In this document: piece after piece, positions 1-8,317 of the stretch
Numbering within the stretch: the first letter of the stretch is position 1
Layout of the letters: each line of letters opens with the position of its first letter
Source: JAWVFM01 sp963739355
GTDB taxonomy: Bacteria; Actinomycetota; Thermoleophilia; Solirubrobacterales; 70-9
Reading direction: 5' to 3'
Assembly (NCBI GenBank): GCA_963739355.1
Contig: CAVUAD010000007.1
Location: forward strand, 62,001-126,000
DNA: 64,000 bases
Notes under the pieces: model-generated
Seen by the model: the letters and a program-made list of their open reading frames with translations, nothing else
What the model was told of the DNA's origin: nothing
Database searches by the model: none
Translations under genes and position numbers: made by a program

Positions 1-1
1 G

Positions 2-976
2 CCCGTGCGAGTCAGCGGCGTCACGGTGAGCCAGGCCACGCTCCACAACGAGGAGGACCTCGCCCGCAAGGACGTCCGCGAGGGAGACGAGGTCGTGGTG
101 ACGCGGGCCGGTGACGTGATCCCCCAGGTGATCTCGCCGCTCGTGCAAAAGCGCAAGGGCAAGCGCCTGCGGAAGGTCAGGCCTCCGAAGCAGTGCCCGG
201 CCTGCGGTACCCCGACCGTCAAGCCCGAGGGAGCGGTCTTCACCATCTGCCCGAACCGGCGTGGCTGTCCCGGCCAGAACTTCCAGCTCATGAAGCACTT
301 CGTGGGCGTCATGGACATCGAGGGCTTCGGCGAGAAGCTGGCCTACCGCTTCCTCGACGAGGGCCTGATCGCCGACCAGGCCGATGTCTACGACCTGACG
401 GCCGAGCGCCTCGAGGGCCTCGAAGGCTTCGGCGAGACCTCCGCGAACAACCTGGTCGCCGCGATCGAGGAATCGCGAAGGCAGCCGTTCTCGATGGTGC
501 TCTTCGCCCTCGGGCTGCCCGGCATCGGCTACGTCACCGCGCAGGCCCTCGCGGAGCATTTCGGAACCATGGACGCCCTGATGAGAGCCGACGCCGAGGC
601 GATCGAGCAGGTCGAGGGCGTCGGGCCGATCACCGCCGCGCAAATCCAGGAGGAGCTGGCGGACGACTCCTCAAAGCGCCTGGTGGAGCGCCTCCGCGAG
701 TGCGGTTTGCGCTTCGAGCTCGACGAGGCCGAGCGGCGCGTCGAGGGCGGGCCGCTCGACGGCAAGACGTTCGTCCTGACCGGGACGCTCGAGAGCCTCA
801 CCCGCGACGAGGCCAGCGAGCTCATCAAGCGTGCCGGAGGCAAGGTCACCGGATCCGTCTCCAAGAAGACCGATTACGTGATCGCGGGCGACAGCCCCGG
901 CTCGAAGCTCGACAAGGCGCAGGAGCTGGGCACCGAGGTGCTCGACGAGGACGGCCTGCGGAAGCTCACAACCTAA
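2..976 (+). CDS. ligA: NAD-dependent DNA ligase, C-terminal part (5' end outside window)
   Basis: This is the 3' half of the NAD+-dependent ligase that seals nicks during replication and repair. The visible 324 residues begin inside the OB domain. A four-cysteine zinc finger follows (Cys64, 67, 82 and 88, counting from the GTG at position 5), then helix-hairpin-helix repeats up to about residue 240 (for example GLPGIGYVTAQALAEHFG), and a C-terminal BRCT domain from about residue 249 (GKTFVLTGTLESLTRDEA). The adenylation domain with the active-site lysine lies upstream of the window. The TAA stop (974-976) falls inside a REP-like repeat, so the mobile-looking repeat supplies the last codons. 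Identity is secure from domain order; only the left end is missing. Confidence 0.96.
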   Translation, partial: PVRVSGVTVSQATLHNEEDLARKDVREGDEVVVTRAGDVIPQVISPLVQKRKGKRLRKVRPPKQCPACGTPTVKPEGAVFTICPNRRGCPGQNFQLMKHFVGVMDIEGFGEKLAYRFLDEGLIADQADVYDLTAERLEGLEGFGETSANNLVAAIEESRRQPFSMVLFALGLPGIGYVTAQALAEHFGTMDALMRADAEAIEQVEGVGPITAAQIQEELADDSSKRLVERLRECGLRFELDEAERRVEGGPLDGKTFVLTGTLESLTRDEASELIKRAGGKVTGSVSKKTDYVIAGDSPGSKLDKAQELGTEVLDEDGLRKLTT

Positions 977-1014
977 AGAGGGTCAGACCCCCTTGAGGGT
1001 TGGTTGAGGGTTAG
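970..1014 (+). repeat. REP-like palindromic repeat, copy R1
   Basis: A 45-bp element begins AACCTAAAGAGGGTCAGACC and ends with two TTGAGGGTT-like units. Its core AGGGTCAGACCC is a near-palindrome. It matches the element at 10045-10089 in inverted orientation at 44 of 45 positions and includes the ligA stop codon. Cores of this kind are typical of REP elements mobilised by REP-associated tyrosine transposases, although no such transposase is in the window. Confidence 0.8.
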
Positions 1015-1017
1015 GGG

Positions 1018-2361
1018 TTAGGGGTGGTAGCGGGCGATGAGGGCGGCGATCCGGTCCTGGTGCTTGTGAGCTGCGTCGAAGTCCGTGACGTTGTTCATCA
1101 GAACCGAGAAGGCGAGGAGGTGGCGGCCGGCCTTGCAGTACCCCGAGAGCGCCGAGACGTCGCGAAGCGTCCCGGTCTTGGTGCGGCAGCGGTGCTCAGC
1201 CGCCGTCCCGCACATTCGCTGCGAGACCGTGCCCGTCTGGCATGGCTTGGCGAGCGAGTGGCGGTAGGCGGCGCCGTTGGACGTGCCGTTCATCACCCGC
1301 AGGAGCTTCACCACGTTGCCGGCCGAGGCCTTGTTACGACGTGAGAGCCCCGAGCCGTTCTGGAGGTGGACGTGGACGCCGATGCGCCGCGAGAAGTGCT
1401 CAATGCGCTTGACGCCGCCGGCGGTCGTGCCCCGTCGCTTGCCGGTAGCGACGAGGCGCTTGGTGAGCATCTCCGCCCACATGTCGTTGCTGGGCGTGTT
1501 GACCTCTGCCACGAGCTCCGCGGTCGTGGGGGACTTCACCTTGCCGAGCGGCTTCCCGGCGAGCAGGCGCGACGGTGTGCCGCCCACCTTGACCCGCCCC
1601 TTGAGCTTCACGCCCTTCTTCTCGAGGACCTTGACGAGCGCCTGGGCGGCCTCCTTGGGGGGATTCGGCAGCGGACCCGAGTCGGCGAACCCGGAGTTGT
1701 ACTCGAGGCCAGCGAGGGTCCCCAGCTCCCCCTCGGGCGTGATGCCGCTCTCGGGCGGCAGCGCGCGCGAGTCGAAGATCGTCGGGTCCGCCTTGATGTT
1801 GCCGTCGATTCGCCGGATGCCGGCCTTCTTCACCGCCGCTGCGAGTGGGCCGATCCGGGTCTGCGGCAGGTTGTGGGCGCGGGCGAACGACCCCGACGCA
1901 AGCGCCGGATCGCCCGCGCCGACGAGCACCAGCGAGCCCTTGAGGCGGGCTCGCGAGGAGCCGACGCGCCGCCCGCGGGCGTAGAGCCGGGTCGCGAAGC
2001 GCTCGCGCGAGCCGAAGTGATCGAGCACCGCGGCCGTCGTGAAGAGCTTGGAGTTGGAGGCGAGCAGCAGGCGCTTGGAGGCGTTTGCCGCGAAGAGCTG
2101 GCGACGCTTGCGCGCGTCGAGGTCCACCACCTCGACGCCCTTCACGCCTCCCTGCGCACGCACCTGCGCCGCGAGCTTGCGCCGCAGCTGGTGCCTATTC
2201 AGCCCCGACTTGGCGGCGTAGGGCGTACCCGGCTTGGCCGCGGGGGTCGCGAACGGCCGGTCCGGGCCGGCGAACGGCGCGCCGGCAGCGTTCGAGGCGC
2301 CGCCCAGCGCACACGCCAGGGCGGCTCCCGTCACCACCATCCGAAGGCCCGCCTGCCTCAC
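1018..2361 (-). CDS. dacB: D-alanyl-D-alanine carboxypeptidase/endopeptidase (PBP4, peptidase S13 type)
   Basis: This is a secreted penicillin-binding protein that trims or cleaves peptidoglycan cross-links. The three active-site motifs are visible: SxxK at about residues 102-105 (SNSKLFTT), an SND triad at about 291 (NTPSNDMWAEML, standing for the SxN motif) and KTG at about 395 (CRTKTGTLRD). The N-terminus from the GTG at 2361 reads as a signal peptide (two arginines, then an Ala/Leu/Val stretch ending SNAAGA). The frame stays open to 2466, but that start would overlap the divergent gene; ATG 2340 is an alternative. At 447 residues it fits the family. It is transcribed divergently from the patatin gene, with about 56 bp between starts. 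Confidence 0.9.
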   Translation of the reverse strand: MRQAGLRMVVTGAALACALGGASNAAGAPFAGPDRPFATPAAKPGTPYAAKSGLNRHQLRRKLAAQVRAQGGVKGVEVVDLDARKRRQLFAANASKRLLLASNSKLFTTAAVLDHFGSRERFATRLYARGRRVGSSRARLKGSLVLVGAGDPALASGSFARAHNLPQTRIGPLAAAVKKAGIRRIDGNIKADPTIFDSRALPPESGITPEGELGTLAGLEYNSGFADSGPLPNPPKEAAQALVKVLEKKGVKLKGRVKVGGTPSRLLAGKPLGKVKSPTTAELVAEVNTPSNDMWAEMLTKRLVATGKRRGTTAGGVKRIEHFSRRIGVHVHLQNGSGLSRRNKASAGNVVKLLRVMNGTSNGAAYRHSLAKPCQTGTVSQRMCGTAAEHRCRTKTGTLRDVSALSGYCKAGRHLLAFSVLMNNVTDFDAAHKHQDRIAALIARYHP

Positions 2362-2417
2362 GGCAGGCACGGTAGCGAGAGTCGGGGTCGTTAGCCCCTG
2401 CCATAATTTCCACGCCC

Positions 2418-3704
2418 ATGGGTAAGGTCGTCCAGCTTGAGCCCGGCAGCCCCGAAGCTCGAGCAACCCGCGCCAGGAAGTCGCGTCGGCGGAGCTCGAA
2501 GACTGCCCTCGTTCTCGGCGGCGGCGGCTTCACCGGCGGCGTCTACGAGATCGGCGCGCTGCGGGCGCTCGACCTCCTCGCCGTCAACCGCACCATCAAC
2601 CAGTTCGACGTCTACGTCGGCACGAGCGCCGGAGCGTTCGTCGCCAGCCTCGTCGCGAACGGCGTCACGCCCGAGGAGATGATGCGGGTCCTCAACCCGC
2701 AGCTGCCCTCGCCGATCCGCGACATCAGCCTCTCGGTGCTCCTGAGGCCCAATTACAAAGGCTTCCTCGGCAAGTCGGTCACGCTCCCCCTCAAGCTCGC
2801 CGGGCTCGCGCGCCAGCTGGTCAGCAACGCGCGCGATGTCTCGGTGATGGACCTTGCCATGGGGCTCGCCAGCGGGCTGCCGCCCGGCATCTACAGCGGC
2901 GTCGGAATCCAGGATTACGTCCACGAGGTCCTCTCGGACCCGGATCGCAGCGACGACTTCCGAATGCTCGACGCCGAGCTCTACCTCACGGCCACCGACC
3001 TCGACACGACGGAGCGTGTGGTCCTCGGCGAGGGCGAGTTTGCCGACGTGCCGATCTCCCAGGCGGTCGCCGCCTCCGGAGCCCTGCCCATGGTCTATGA
3101 GCCGGTGGAGATCAACGGCCGCGACTTCATCGACGGCGGCATCAAGTCCACCACCAACGTCGACGTCGCCGTGGAGCGCGGCGCCAAGTTCATCGTCGTC
3201 ATCAACCCGCTGGTTCCCTACGTCAACGACTTCCGCCGGAACATCCCGACCGTCAGCGGCGAGCGGGCCCGCCGCGTCTCCGACATGGGCCTCTCCGGCA
3301 TCGGCAACCAGGTGTTCCGCATGCTCTCCCACGACCGCCTCCACCGCTCGGTGGAGATCTGGTCCGAGCGCTATCCCGGGGTGGACATCATCCTGATCGA
3401 GCCGGAGCTTGACGACGAGCTCATGTTCGGCACCTCGATCCTCGACTACAGCGCCCGCCTGGAGATCGCCAGGCACGGCTTCGAGTCCGTGACGATGAAG
3501 CTCGCGCGCGACTACGACCGCTACCGGGCGATTGCCGAGCGCCACGGCATCGAGATCTCGGCGCGGCGGGTGCGCCACGTGCTGGAGGGCGTCGAGCGGG
3601 AGCGCTCGAAGACGTCGGCATGGCGCCGAGTTCTGGAGCAGACGACGTCGACGCTCTTGCGCGGGCGGGGATCAAACGACGAGAGTGCGGCCGCCGAGAG
3701 CTGA
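2418..3704 (+). CDS. Patatin-like phospholipase family protein
   Basis: This is a predicted serine lipid acyl hydrolase of the patatin/RssA class. The glycine-rich oxyanion loop is at residues 33-41 (LGGGGFTGGVYEIGAL), the nucleophile elbow GTSAG has Ser70, and the catalytic Asp239 lies in the DGG motif (FIDGGIKS), so the Ser-Asp dyad is complete. There is no signal peptide; the basic N-terminus suggests a cytoplasmic or membrane-associated enzyme. At 428 residues it is longer than minimal patatins, with an extra C-terminal helical region. The next gene starts 20 bp before its stop, suggesting co-transcription with the secreted hydrolase. The substrate is unknown; phospholipid or acylglycerol is the family expectation. 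Confidence 0.88.
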   Translation: MGKVVQLEPGSPEARATRARKSRRRSSKTALVLGGGGFTGGVYEIGALRALDLLAVNRTINQFDVYVGTSAGAFVASLVANGVTPEEMMRVLNPQLPSPIRDISLSVLLRPNYKGFLGKSVTLPLKLAGLARQLVSNARDVSVMDLAMGLASGLPPGIYSGVGIQDYVHEVLSDPDRSDDFRMLDAELYLTATDLDTTERVVLGEGEFADVPISQAVAASGALPMVYEPVEINGRDFIDGGIKSTTNVDVAVERGAKFIVVINPLVPYVNDFRRNIPTVSGERARRVSDMGLSGIGNQVFRMLSHDRLHRSVEIWSERYPGVDIILIEPELDDELMFGTSILDYSARLEIARHGFESVTMKLARDYDRYRAIAERHGIEISARRVRHVLEGVERERSKTSAWRRVLEQTTSTLLRGRGSNDESAAAES

Positions 3705-5763
3705 GCACCGGCGCCTCGTGGCGCTCGCCGTCGCAGGCGTGCTCGCCGGCGGCCTCGTCGCGGTCGCCAGCTCACTCGGCGTATCGCACGCGGCGCGTGT
3801 GCTCGACCGCTACTCGCTCGCCAACCGTTGCTTCACCCTGAAGGCGGGCGACGGCGGCTACCTCGAGGCAGCCGGTTCGGCGTACGACGCCTCGGGTGGC
3901 CAGGCGGATGCGGCGCGCTTCTACATGAAGCCCACCCGGCTCGGCTCCTACCTGATGTACGACTCGGAGCGGGGGATGCCGGCGGCCGGAGGCTCCGGCG
4001 ACGTCGAGCGCCAGCTCCACCCATTCCCGGCAGAGGAGTGGGCGCCGCGAGCGCTGCCCGGCGGGGGCTTCAGGATCCGCTCCACGGCCGATGCGTCGCA
4101 TCTGGCCGCGAGCGGCGGCGACCTCGCCCTGCAGCAGCCGGGCTCGCGCGCCGGCTCGGTCTTCCGGTTCATTCCGGCCACCGGCTGCACGCCCTACCCG
4201 GAGGCCAAGTCCGGGGCGAGCGGGACCCCCTTCAGCGGGACCCGGCCGAACGGGACGGTGCGCGGCTTCGTCGACTCGCATCTGCACATCACCGCCGACG
4301 AGCGTGCCGGCGGGCGCGTGATCGACGGGCGCCCGTTCGCCAGGTTCGGAATTACGCGCGCGCTCGGTCGCGACGCGAAGAACCACGGGCCGGACGGCAG
4401 CCTCGACGTCACCGGAAACCTCCTGCGCAGCGGCGTCCCCTTCGGCACGCACGACATCCACGGCTGGCCGACGTTCGCCGGCTGGCCGGTCCGCGACACG
4501 AACACCCACGAGCAGACCTACTACGTGTGGTTGCAGCGCGCCTGGATGGCGGGCGAGCGCCTGGTGGTGGCCCAGACCGTGGAGGACCAGCCGCTCTGCC
4601 GGATCGAGCCGATGAAGCGCCACAACTGCGACGAGACCGACACGATCACCCGGGAGGTCCACGAGCTGCGCGACCTGGAGGGCTACGTCGACGCGCAGAG
4701 CGGCGGGCCCGGGAAGGGCTGGTTCCGTCTCGTCTACACGCCGCAGGAGGCGCGGCGCGTCATCGAGCGCGGCAAGCTCGCCGTCGTCATCGGCGTGGAG
4801 TCCTCCGACCCGTTCGGCTGCAGTGATTTCGAGGGCAAGTCGAGCTGCACCCGCGCGGATGTCGACCGGGGCATCAGGCTCTACCGCCGGCTCGGCATTC
4901 GCGGCATGTTCATCGCCCACTGGGTCAACAACGCGTTCGCGGGGGCCGCGCTCGAGGGGGGCGCCAAGGGCGGGTTCATCGGCATCTTCAACGTCCTCGA
5001 GACCGGGGAGTACTTCAAGACCGGCAAGTGCCCGAGCCCGAAGCAGGGCGAGACGGTGGTGCCGCTGAACCACACCGAGCAGCAGGTCCTCGCCCACTTC
5101 TTCCCCAAGGCCGCGCCGGTGCTGAACGTGCCCATTCCGGTCTACCCGGCGGGCCGCCAGTGCAACGCACGTGGCCTGACGAAGCTCGGCCGCTACCTGG
5201 TCAAGCGGCTGATCGCCAACCACATGCTGATCGAGGTGGACCACATGAGCGAGAAGGCGCGCGAAACCGTCCTCGAGATGGCGGCCAAGCGTCACTACCC
5301 GCTCGTCTCGAGCCACAACGGGACCGGCGGCCTGTGGACCGGCAAGGAGCTCCGCAGCCTCTACGCCAACGGCGGTTACGCGTCCGTCACGCCCGCCACC
5401 GCGCCGGACTTCGCGAAGGCCATCCTGAGGATGCGGCGCTTCCGCAGTTCGGGCCACTACTTCGGTGTCGGGCTCGGGTCCGACACCGGCGGCTTCTCGT
5501 CGCTGCCCGGGCCCCGCCCGGATGCCGGCACGAACCCGCTCACCTACCCGTTCACCCTCAACGGCGTGACGTTCCAGCCCGAGCAAACGGGCGCTCGCAC
5601 GTTCGACCTGAACACCGACGGCGTTGCCCATTACGGTCTTTTCGCCGACGTCCTCGGCGACATGCAGCAGAACGTGCCGGACGGCCCGCAGGCGCTGCGG
5701 CTCTTCTTCCGGTCAGCCGAGGCCTACCTCGATACCTGGACTCTCGCGGTCGACCACCGCTGA
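3685..5763 (+). CDS. Secreted or membrane-anchored metal-dependent hydrolase (amidohydrolase / peptidase M19-like)
   Basis: This 692-residue protein has an N-terminal hydrophobic segment (about residues 11-30, signal peptide or anchor), an N-terminal beta-rich region of about 160 residues, and a TIM-barrel-like hydrolase part. Metal-site signatures are DSHLH (Asp197 to His201), VDHMSEKA near 518, SSHNG near 543 and GLGSDTGGF near 600. That order (first DxHxH, then VDxxH/M, SHN, GSD) resembles membrane dipeptidases and amidohydrolases. The GTG at 3685 is chosen because it gives a clean signal segment and a 20-bp overlap with the patatin gene; the frame is open further upstream inside patatin. 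The substrate cannot be told from sequence. It converges with fadD, with 7 bp between stops. Confidence 0.72.
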   Translation: MRPPRAEHRRLVALAVAGVLAGGLVAVASSLGVSHAARVLDRYSLANRCFTLKAGDGGYLEAAGSAYDASGGQADAARFYMKPTRLGSYLMYDSERGMPAAGGSGDVERQLHPFPAEEWAPRALPGGGFRIRSTADASHLAASGGDLALQQPGSRAGSVFRFIPATGCTPYPEAKSGASGTPFSGTRPNGTVRGFVDSHLHITADERAGGRVIDGRPFARFGITRALGRDAKNHGPDGSLDVTGNLLRSGVPFGTHDIHGWPTFAGWPVRDTNTHEQTYYVWLQRAWMAGERLVVAQTVEDQPLCRIEPMKRHNCDETDTITREVHELRDLEGYVDAQSGGPGKGWFRLVYTPQEARRVIERGKLAVVIGVESSDPFGCSDFEGKSSCTRADVDRGIRLYRRLGIRGMFIAHWVNNAFAGAALEGGAKGGFIGIFNVLETGEYFKTGKCPSPKQGETVVPLNHTEQQVLAHFFPKAAPVLNVPIPVYPAGRQCNARGLTKLGRYLVKRLIANHMLIEVDHMSEKARETVLEMAAKRHYPLVSSHNGTGGLWTGKELRSLYANGGYASVTPATAPDFAKAILRMRRFRSSGHYFGVGLGSDTGGFSSLPGPRPDAGTNPLTYPFTLNGVTFQPEQTGARTFDLNTDGVAHYGLFADVLGDMQQNVPDGPQALRLFFRSAEAYLDTWTLAVDHR

Positions 5764-5770
5764 GCCCGGC

Positions 5771-7591
5771 CTACTTGGCGTAGAGCGAGTCGATGTCGGC
5801 CGAATACTTCTCGGCCACGACGCTCCGCTTCACCTTCAGCGTCGGGGTCAGCTCGCCGCCCTCCTGGGAGAGGTCGTGCGTCAGGATCTTGACCTTCTTG
5901 ACCTGCTCGACGCGGGCGAACTTCTCGTTGATCTTCTCGACGTGGGACTCGATCGCCTCGCGGATCGCCGGGTTGGCGGCCACGGCCTCGGCGTCGGTCG
6001 GCTCACCGCGTTCGGCCGCGAACTTCTCGGCCTCCTCCGGGTCGAGGGTGACCAGCGCCACCAGATAAGGCCGGCGGTCGCCGATCACGACGCACTGGGA
6101 GACCAGCGGCGACTGCTTGATCTCGGCCTCGAGGTTGGCGGGGGTGATGTTCTTGCCCCCAGCGGTGATGATGATGTCCTTCTTGCGGCCGGTGATCTTC
6201 AGGTAGCCGTCGGCGTCGAGCTCGCCGATGTCGCCGGTGTGAAGCCAGCCGTCGACGAGCGTCTCCGCCGTGGCCTCGGGGTTCTTGTGGTAGCCCTGGA
6301 AGATGTTGGGGCCCCTGACGAGGATCTCGCCATCCTCGGCGATCTTGAGCTCGACGCCGGGGAACGGCCGGCCGACGGTGCCGAACTTGAAGTCCTCCGC
6401 GGTGGCGATCGTCGCGGCGGTCGAGGTCTCCGTCATCCCCCAGCCCTCGAGGATGAGGACGCCCGCGGCGTCGAAGAAGCGCAGGATGTCCGGGTTGATC
6501 GGCGCGGCCCCGGTCACCGCCAGCTCGATGCGCCCGCCGAAGAGGCCGCGGATCTTGGCCAGGACCTGCTTGTCGGCGATCGCGTGCTCGCGCTTCAGGA
6601 GGAAGCCGGGCTCGCGGCCCTGGCGCTCCAGTTCGCGCACCTTCGCGCCGGTGCGGATCGCCCAGTCGAAGACGACCTTCTTGAAACCGCCGTCCTTCTC
6701 CACCGCGGCCGTTGCGGCGGTGTAGATCTTCTCGAAGATCCGGGGCACCGACGGGAAGTAGGTGGGCCGGACCTCTGCGAGGTTGGGGATGATCTTCAGC
6801 GGGTCGCGCTCCCAGTAGGCGATGGTCGCGCCGAGCGCGAACGTCCCGAACTGGATCAGGAGGGCGAACGAGTGGGCGAGGGGCAGGTAGAGGTAGGTCA
6901 GCTCGTCCTCGCCGAGCGACCCGGCGTCGAGCACCATGTCGAGCATCGACCGGTAGTTGCCGTGGGAGATGACGCAGCCCTTGGGCGGCCCGGTCGTGCC
7001 CGACGTGTAGATGAACGTGCACACGTCCTCGGGCTCGATCGACTCGTAGCGCTCCTTCCAATCCGTGGCCGCGCGCTCGTCGCCGCGCGCCGCAAGGTCC
7101 TCCAGCGAGATCGCGTCCTCGGCGCTGCCCGTCATCACGACGATGTGCTGGAGCTTGGGGCAGCGGTCGCGCACCGCGCGGATCTTCTCCAGCTGCTCCG
7201 AGTCCTCGACGATGACCGCCACGGAGTCGGAGTTCTCGAGCACGTACTGGCACTCGTCGGGCGAGTTGGTCTGGTAGATCGGCACGACGGTCGCGCCGGC
7301 CGTCAGTGCGGCGAAGTCCACCCACGTCCACTCGACCCGCGTGTTGGCGAGGATTGCGACGCGATCGCCGCGCTCGATGCCGAGGTCGATGAGCCCGAGC
7401 GCGTACCGACGGACCACGGAGCCCAGCTCCGCGTAGCTCTGGTCGACCCAGGTGCCGGATCCGTCCTTGAACTTGACGGCGGCGCGGGGGCCGTAGGCGG
7501 CGACGGCGCCGGGCAAGAGATCGGCGACGGTCGCGGAGCGCACGCCCATGTTCTCGGCCCCGGCCGGGGCTTGGGCGGTCGCGGTCTCCAT
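5771..7591 (-). CDS. Long-chain fatty-acid-CoA ligase (AMP-forming, FadD15-like)
   Basis: This enzyme activates fatty acids to acyl-CoA through an acyl-adenylate. It has the AMP-binding motif YTSGTTGPPKG (about residues 193-203), the second motif GWGMTETS, and the C-terminal hinge and catalytic region GYLKITGRKKDIIITAGGKN that characterises the long-chain ACSL/FadD15 branch. The ATG at 7591 is preceded by GAGGAG at good spacing, which rejects the open upstream extension to 7624. At 606 residues it is the expected length. A GC-rich hairpin (7615-7634) separates it from the small gene upstream on the same strand. It belongs to the acyl-CoA theme of this window. Confidence 0.92.
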   Translation of the reverse strand: METATAQAPAGAENMGVRSATVADLLPGAVAAYGPRAAVKFKDGSGTWVDQSYAELGSVVRRYALGLIDLGIERGDRVAILANTRVEWTWVDFAALTAGATVVPIYQTNSPDECQYVLENSDSVAVIVEDSEQLEKIRAVRDRCPKLQHIVVMTGSAEDAISLEDLAARGDERAATDWKERYESIEPEDVCTFIYTSGTTGPPKGCVISHGNYRSMLDMVLDAGSLGEDELTYLYLPLAHSFALLIQFGTFALGATIAYWERDPLKIIPNLAEVRPTYFPSVPRIFEKIYTAATAAVEKDGGFKKVVFDWAIRTGAKVRELERQGREPGFLLKREHAIADKQVLAKIRGLFGGRIELAVTGAAPINPDILRFFDAAGVLILEGWGMTETSTAATIATAEDFKFGTVGRPFPGVELKIAEDGEILVRGPNIFQGYHKNPEATAETLVDGWLHTGDIGELDADGYLKITGRKKDIIITAGGKNITPANLEAEIKQSPLVSQCVVIGDRRPYLVALVTLDPEEAEKFAAERGEPTDAEAVAANPAIREAIESHVEKINEKFARVEQVKKVKILTHDLSQEGGELTPTLKVKRSVVAEKYSADIDSLYAK

Positions 7592-7614
7592 GCCTGGTCT
7601 CCTCGCGTCGTGGC

Positions 7615-7634
7615 GCGGCGGCACGCGCCGCCGC
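7615..7634 (-). other. Perfect GC-rich hairpin upstream of fadD
   Basis: GCGGCGGC and GCCGCCGC form an 8-bp perfect stem with an ACGC loop. It sits 24 bp upstream of the fadD start and downstream of the small HTH-like gene. A second short inverted repeat (GCCGGC at 7655-7660 and 7667-7672) follows. There is no T-tract, so it may act as an mRNA stability or attenuation structure rather than a simple terminator. Confidence 0.5.
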
Positions 7635-7679
7635 TGGACGGCGAAGGCTACCTGGCCGGCGCCTGAGCCGGCTGTGGAG

Positions 7680-7865
7680 CTAGGCCAGCGCCTGGGGGCG
7701 CTTGGTCGCGCTCGAGGTGATGCTCTGGAGGTTGGAGATGAAGAGCGTCTTGTCGATCCTGCCGTTGAAGATCGGCACTCCCCACTCCATGCACTTGGTG
7801 ATGACTTCCCGACGCTTCATGTTGACTTCGTCGGCCAGCTCGGTGGGGGTCAGATGGATCGGCAC
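7680..7865 (-). CDS. Small HTH-like (excisionase/IF2_N-like) protein, 61 residues
   Basis: This small gene has unusually good expression signals: a perfect AGGAGG eight bases before the GTG at 7865 and a TTGACA promoter just upstream (7899-7926). The protein starts MPIHLTPTELADEVNMKRRE and continues with a helix, a GVPIFNGRIDKTLF turn/strand and a final helix. That layout resembles small winged-HTH domains of excisionase or MerR type, or the IF2 N-terminal fold, but I cannot assign a family. It lies upstream of fadD on the same strand and diverges from 8081. Reality as a gene is well supported; function is unknown. Confidence 0.72.
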   Translation of the reverse strand: MPIHLTPTELADEVNMKRREVITKCMEWGVPIFNGRIDKTLFISNLQSITSSATKRPQALA

Positions 7866-7898
7866 TCAGTAAGCCTCCTGGTGGATGTCGATCCATGA

Positions 7899-7926
7899 GT
7901 CTTACCTCAAATAGCGGACATGTCAA
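7899..7926 (-). promoter_or_regulatory. Sigma70-type promoter for the small HTH-like gene
   Basis: On the minus strand a perfect TTGACA (-35; plus-strand TGTCAA at 7921-7926) is followed after 16 bp by TAAGAC (-10; 7899-7904). The predicted start of transcription would leave a leader of about 25-30 nt carrying the AGGAGG site. It lies in the 215-bp divergent region 7866-8080, in which I see no other clear element. Confidence 0.6.
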
Positions 7927-8080
7927 CGGCAATCGCCGCAAATACCGAGGTTCCGCCCGGGAAACCTGGACATTCGCTCCGACGCCCGGCGGGCCTGATC
8001 GGCGGACCGGGCGGACCCGAGCGCATGACGCCGGTTCTCGGTGGGCGGTCGACACTCGCCGCGCCTCTACGATCCCCTGC

Positions 8081-8317
8081 GTGGCCGAGCCCAGCCCGTT
8101 CCTCGCGTCGCTCATGGACACCGAGCTGTACTCGATCGGCGCGTTCTTCTGCGACGAGCACCCCGACCTCGTCGACGAGCTCGAGGCGCGGAGCGCCGAC
8201 ATCGAGCAGCAGGGCCTCGAGGCGTACTCGACCGAGGCCGGCGTCCCGATCGAGGAGGGGTTCGAGACCCTCCTGACCGGGCTCGCGGTCCGTTACTACA
8301 AGGCCGTCGCAGGGTGA
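8081..8317 (+). CDS. Small hypothetical protein, 78 residues
   Basis: The GTG at 8081 opens a 78-residue acidic protein (starts MAEPSPFLASLMDTELYSIG) with predicted helices and no membrane segment or known motif. Its TGA stop overlaps the GTG of the following thioredoxin-fold gene in a GTGA arrangement, which argues for translational coupling and for its being a real gene. Upstream of the GTG no strong ribosome binding site is seen. I do not recognise a family. A role linked to its membrane-anchored redox neighbour is possible but is only inference. Confidence 0.6.
   Translation: MAEPSPFLASLMDTELYSIGAFFCDEHPDLVDELEARSADIEQQGLEAYSTEAGVPIEEGFETLLTGLAVRYYKAVAG

Noticed and set aside
5624..7666. 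Long plus-strand open frame opposite the FadD gene
   Set aside because: It is the antisense shadow of a clear acyl-CoA ligase; its translation is Leu/Val/Asp/Arg-rich with no domain and no ribosome binding site. High GC content keeps such frames open.
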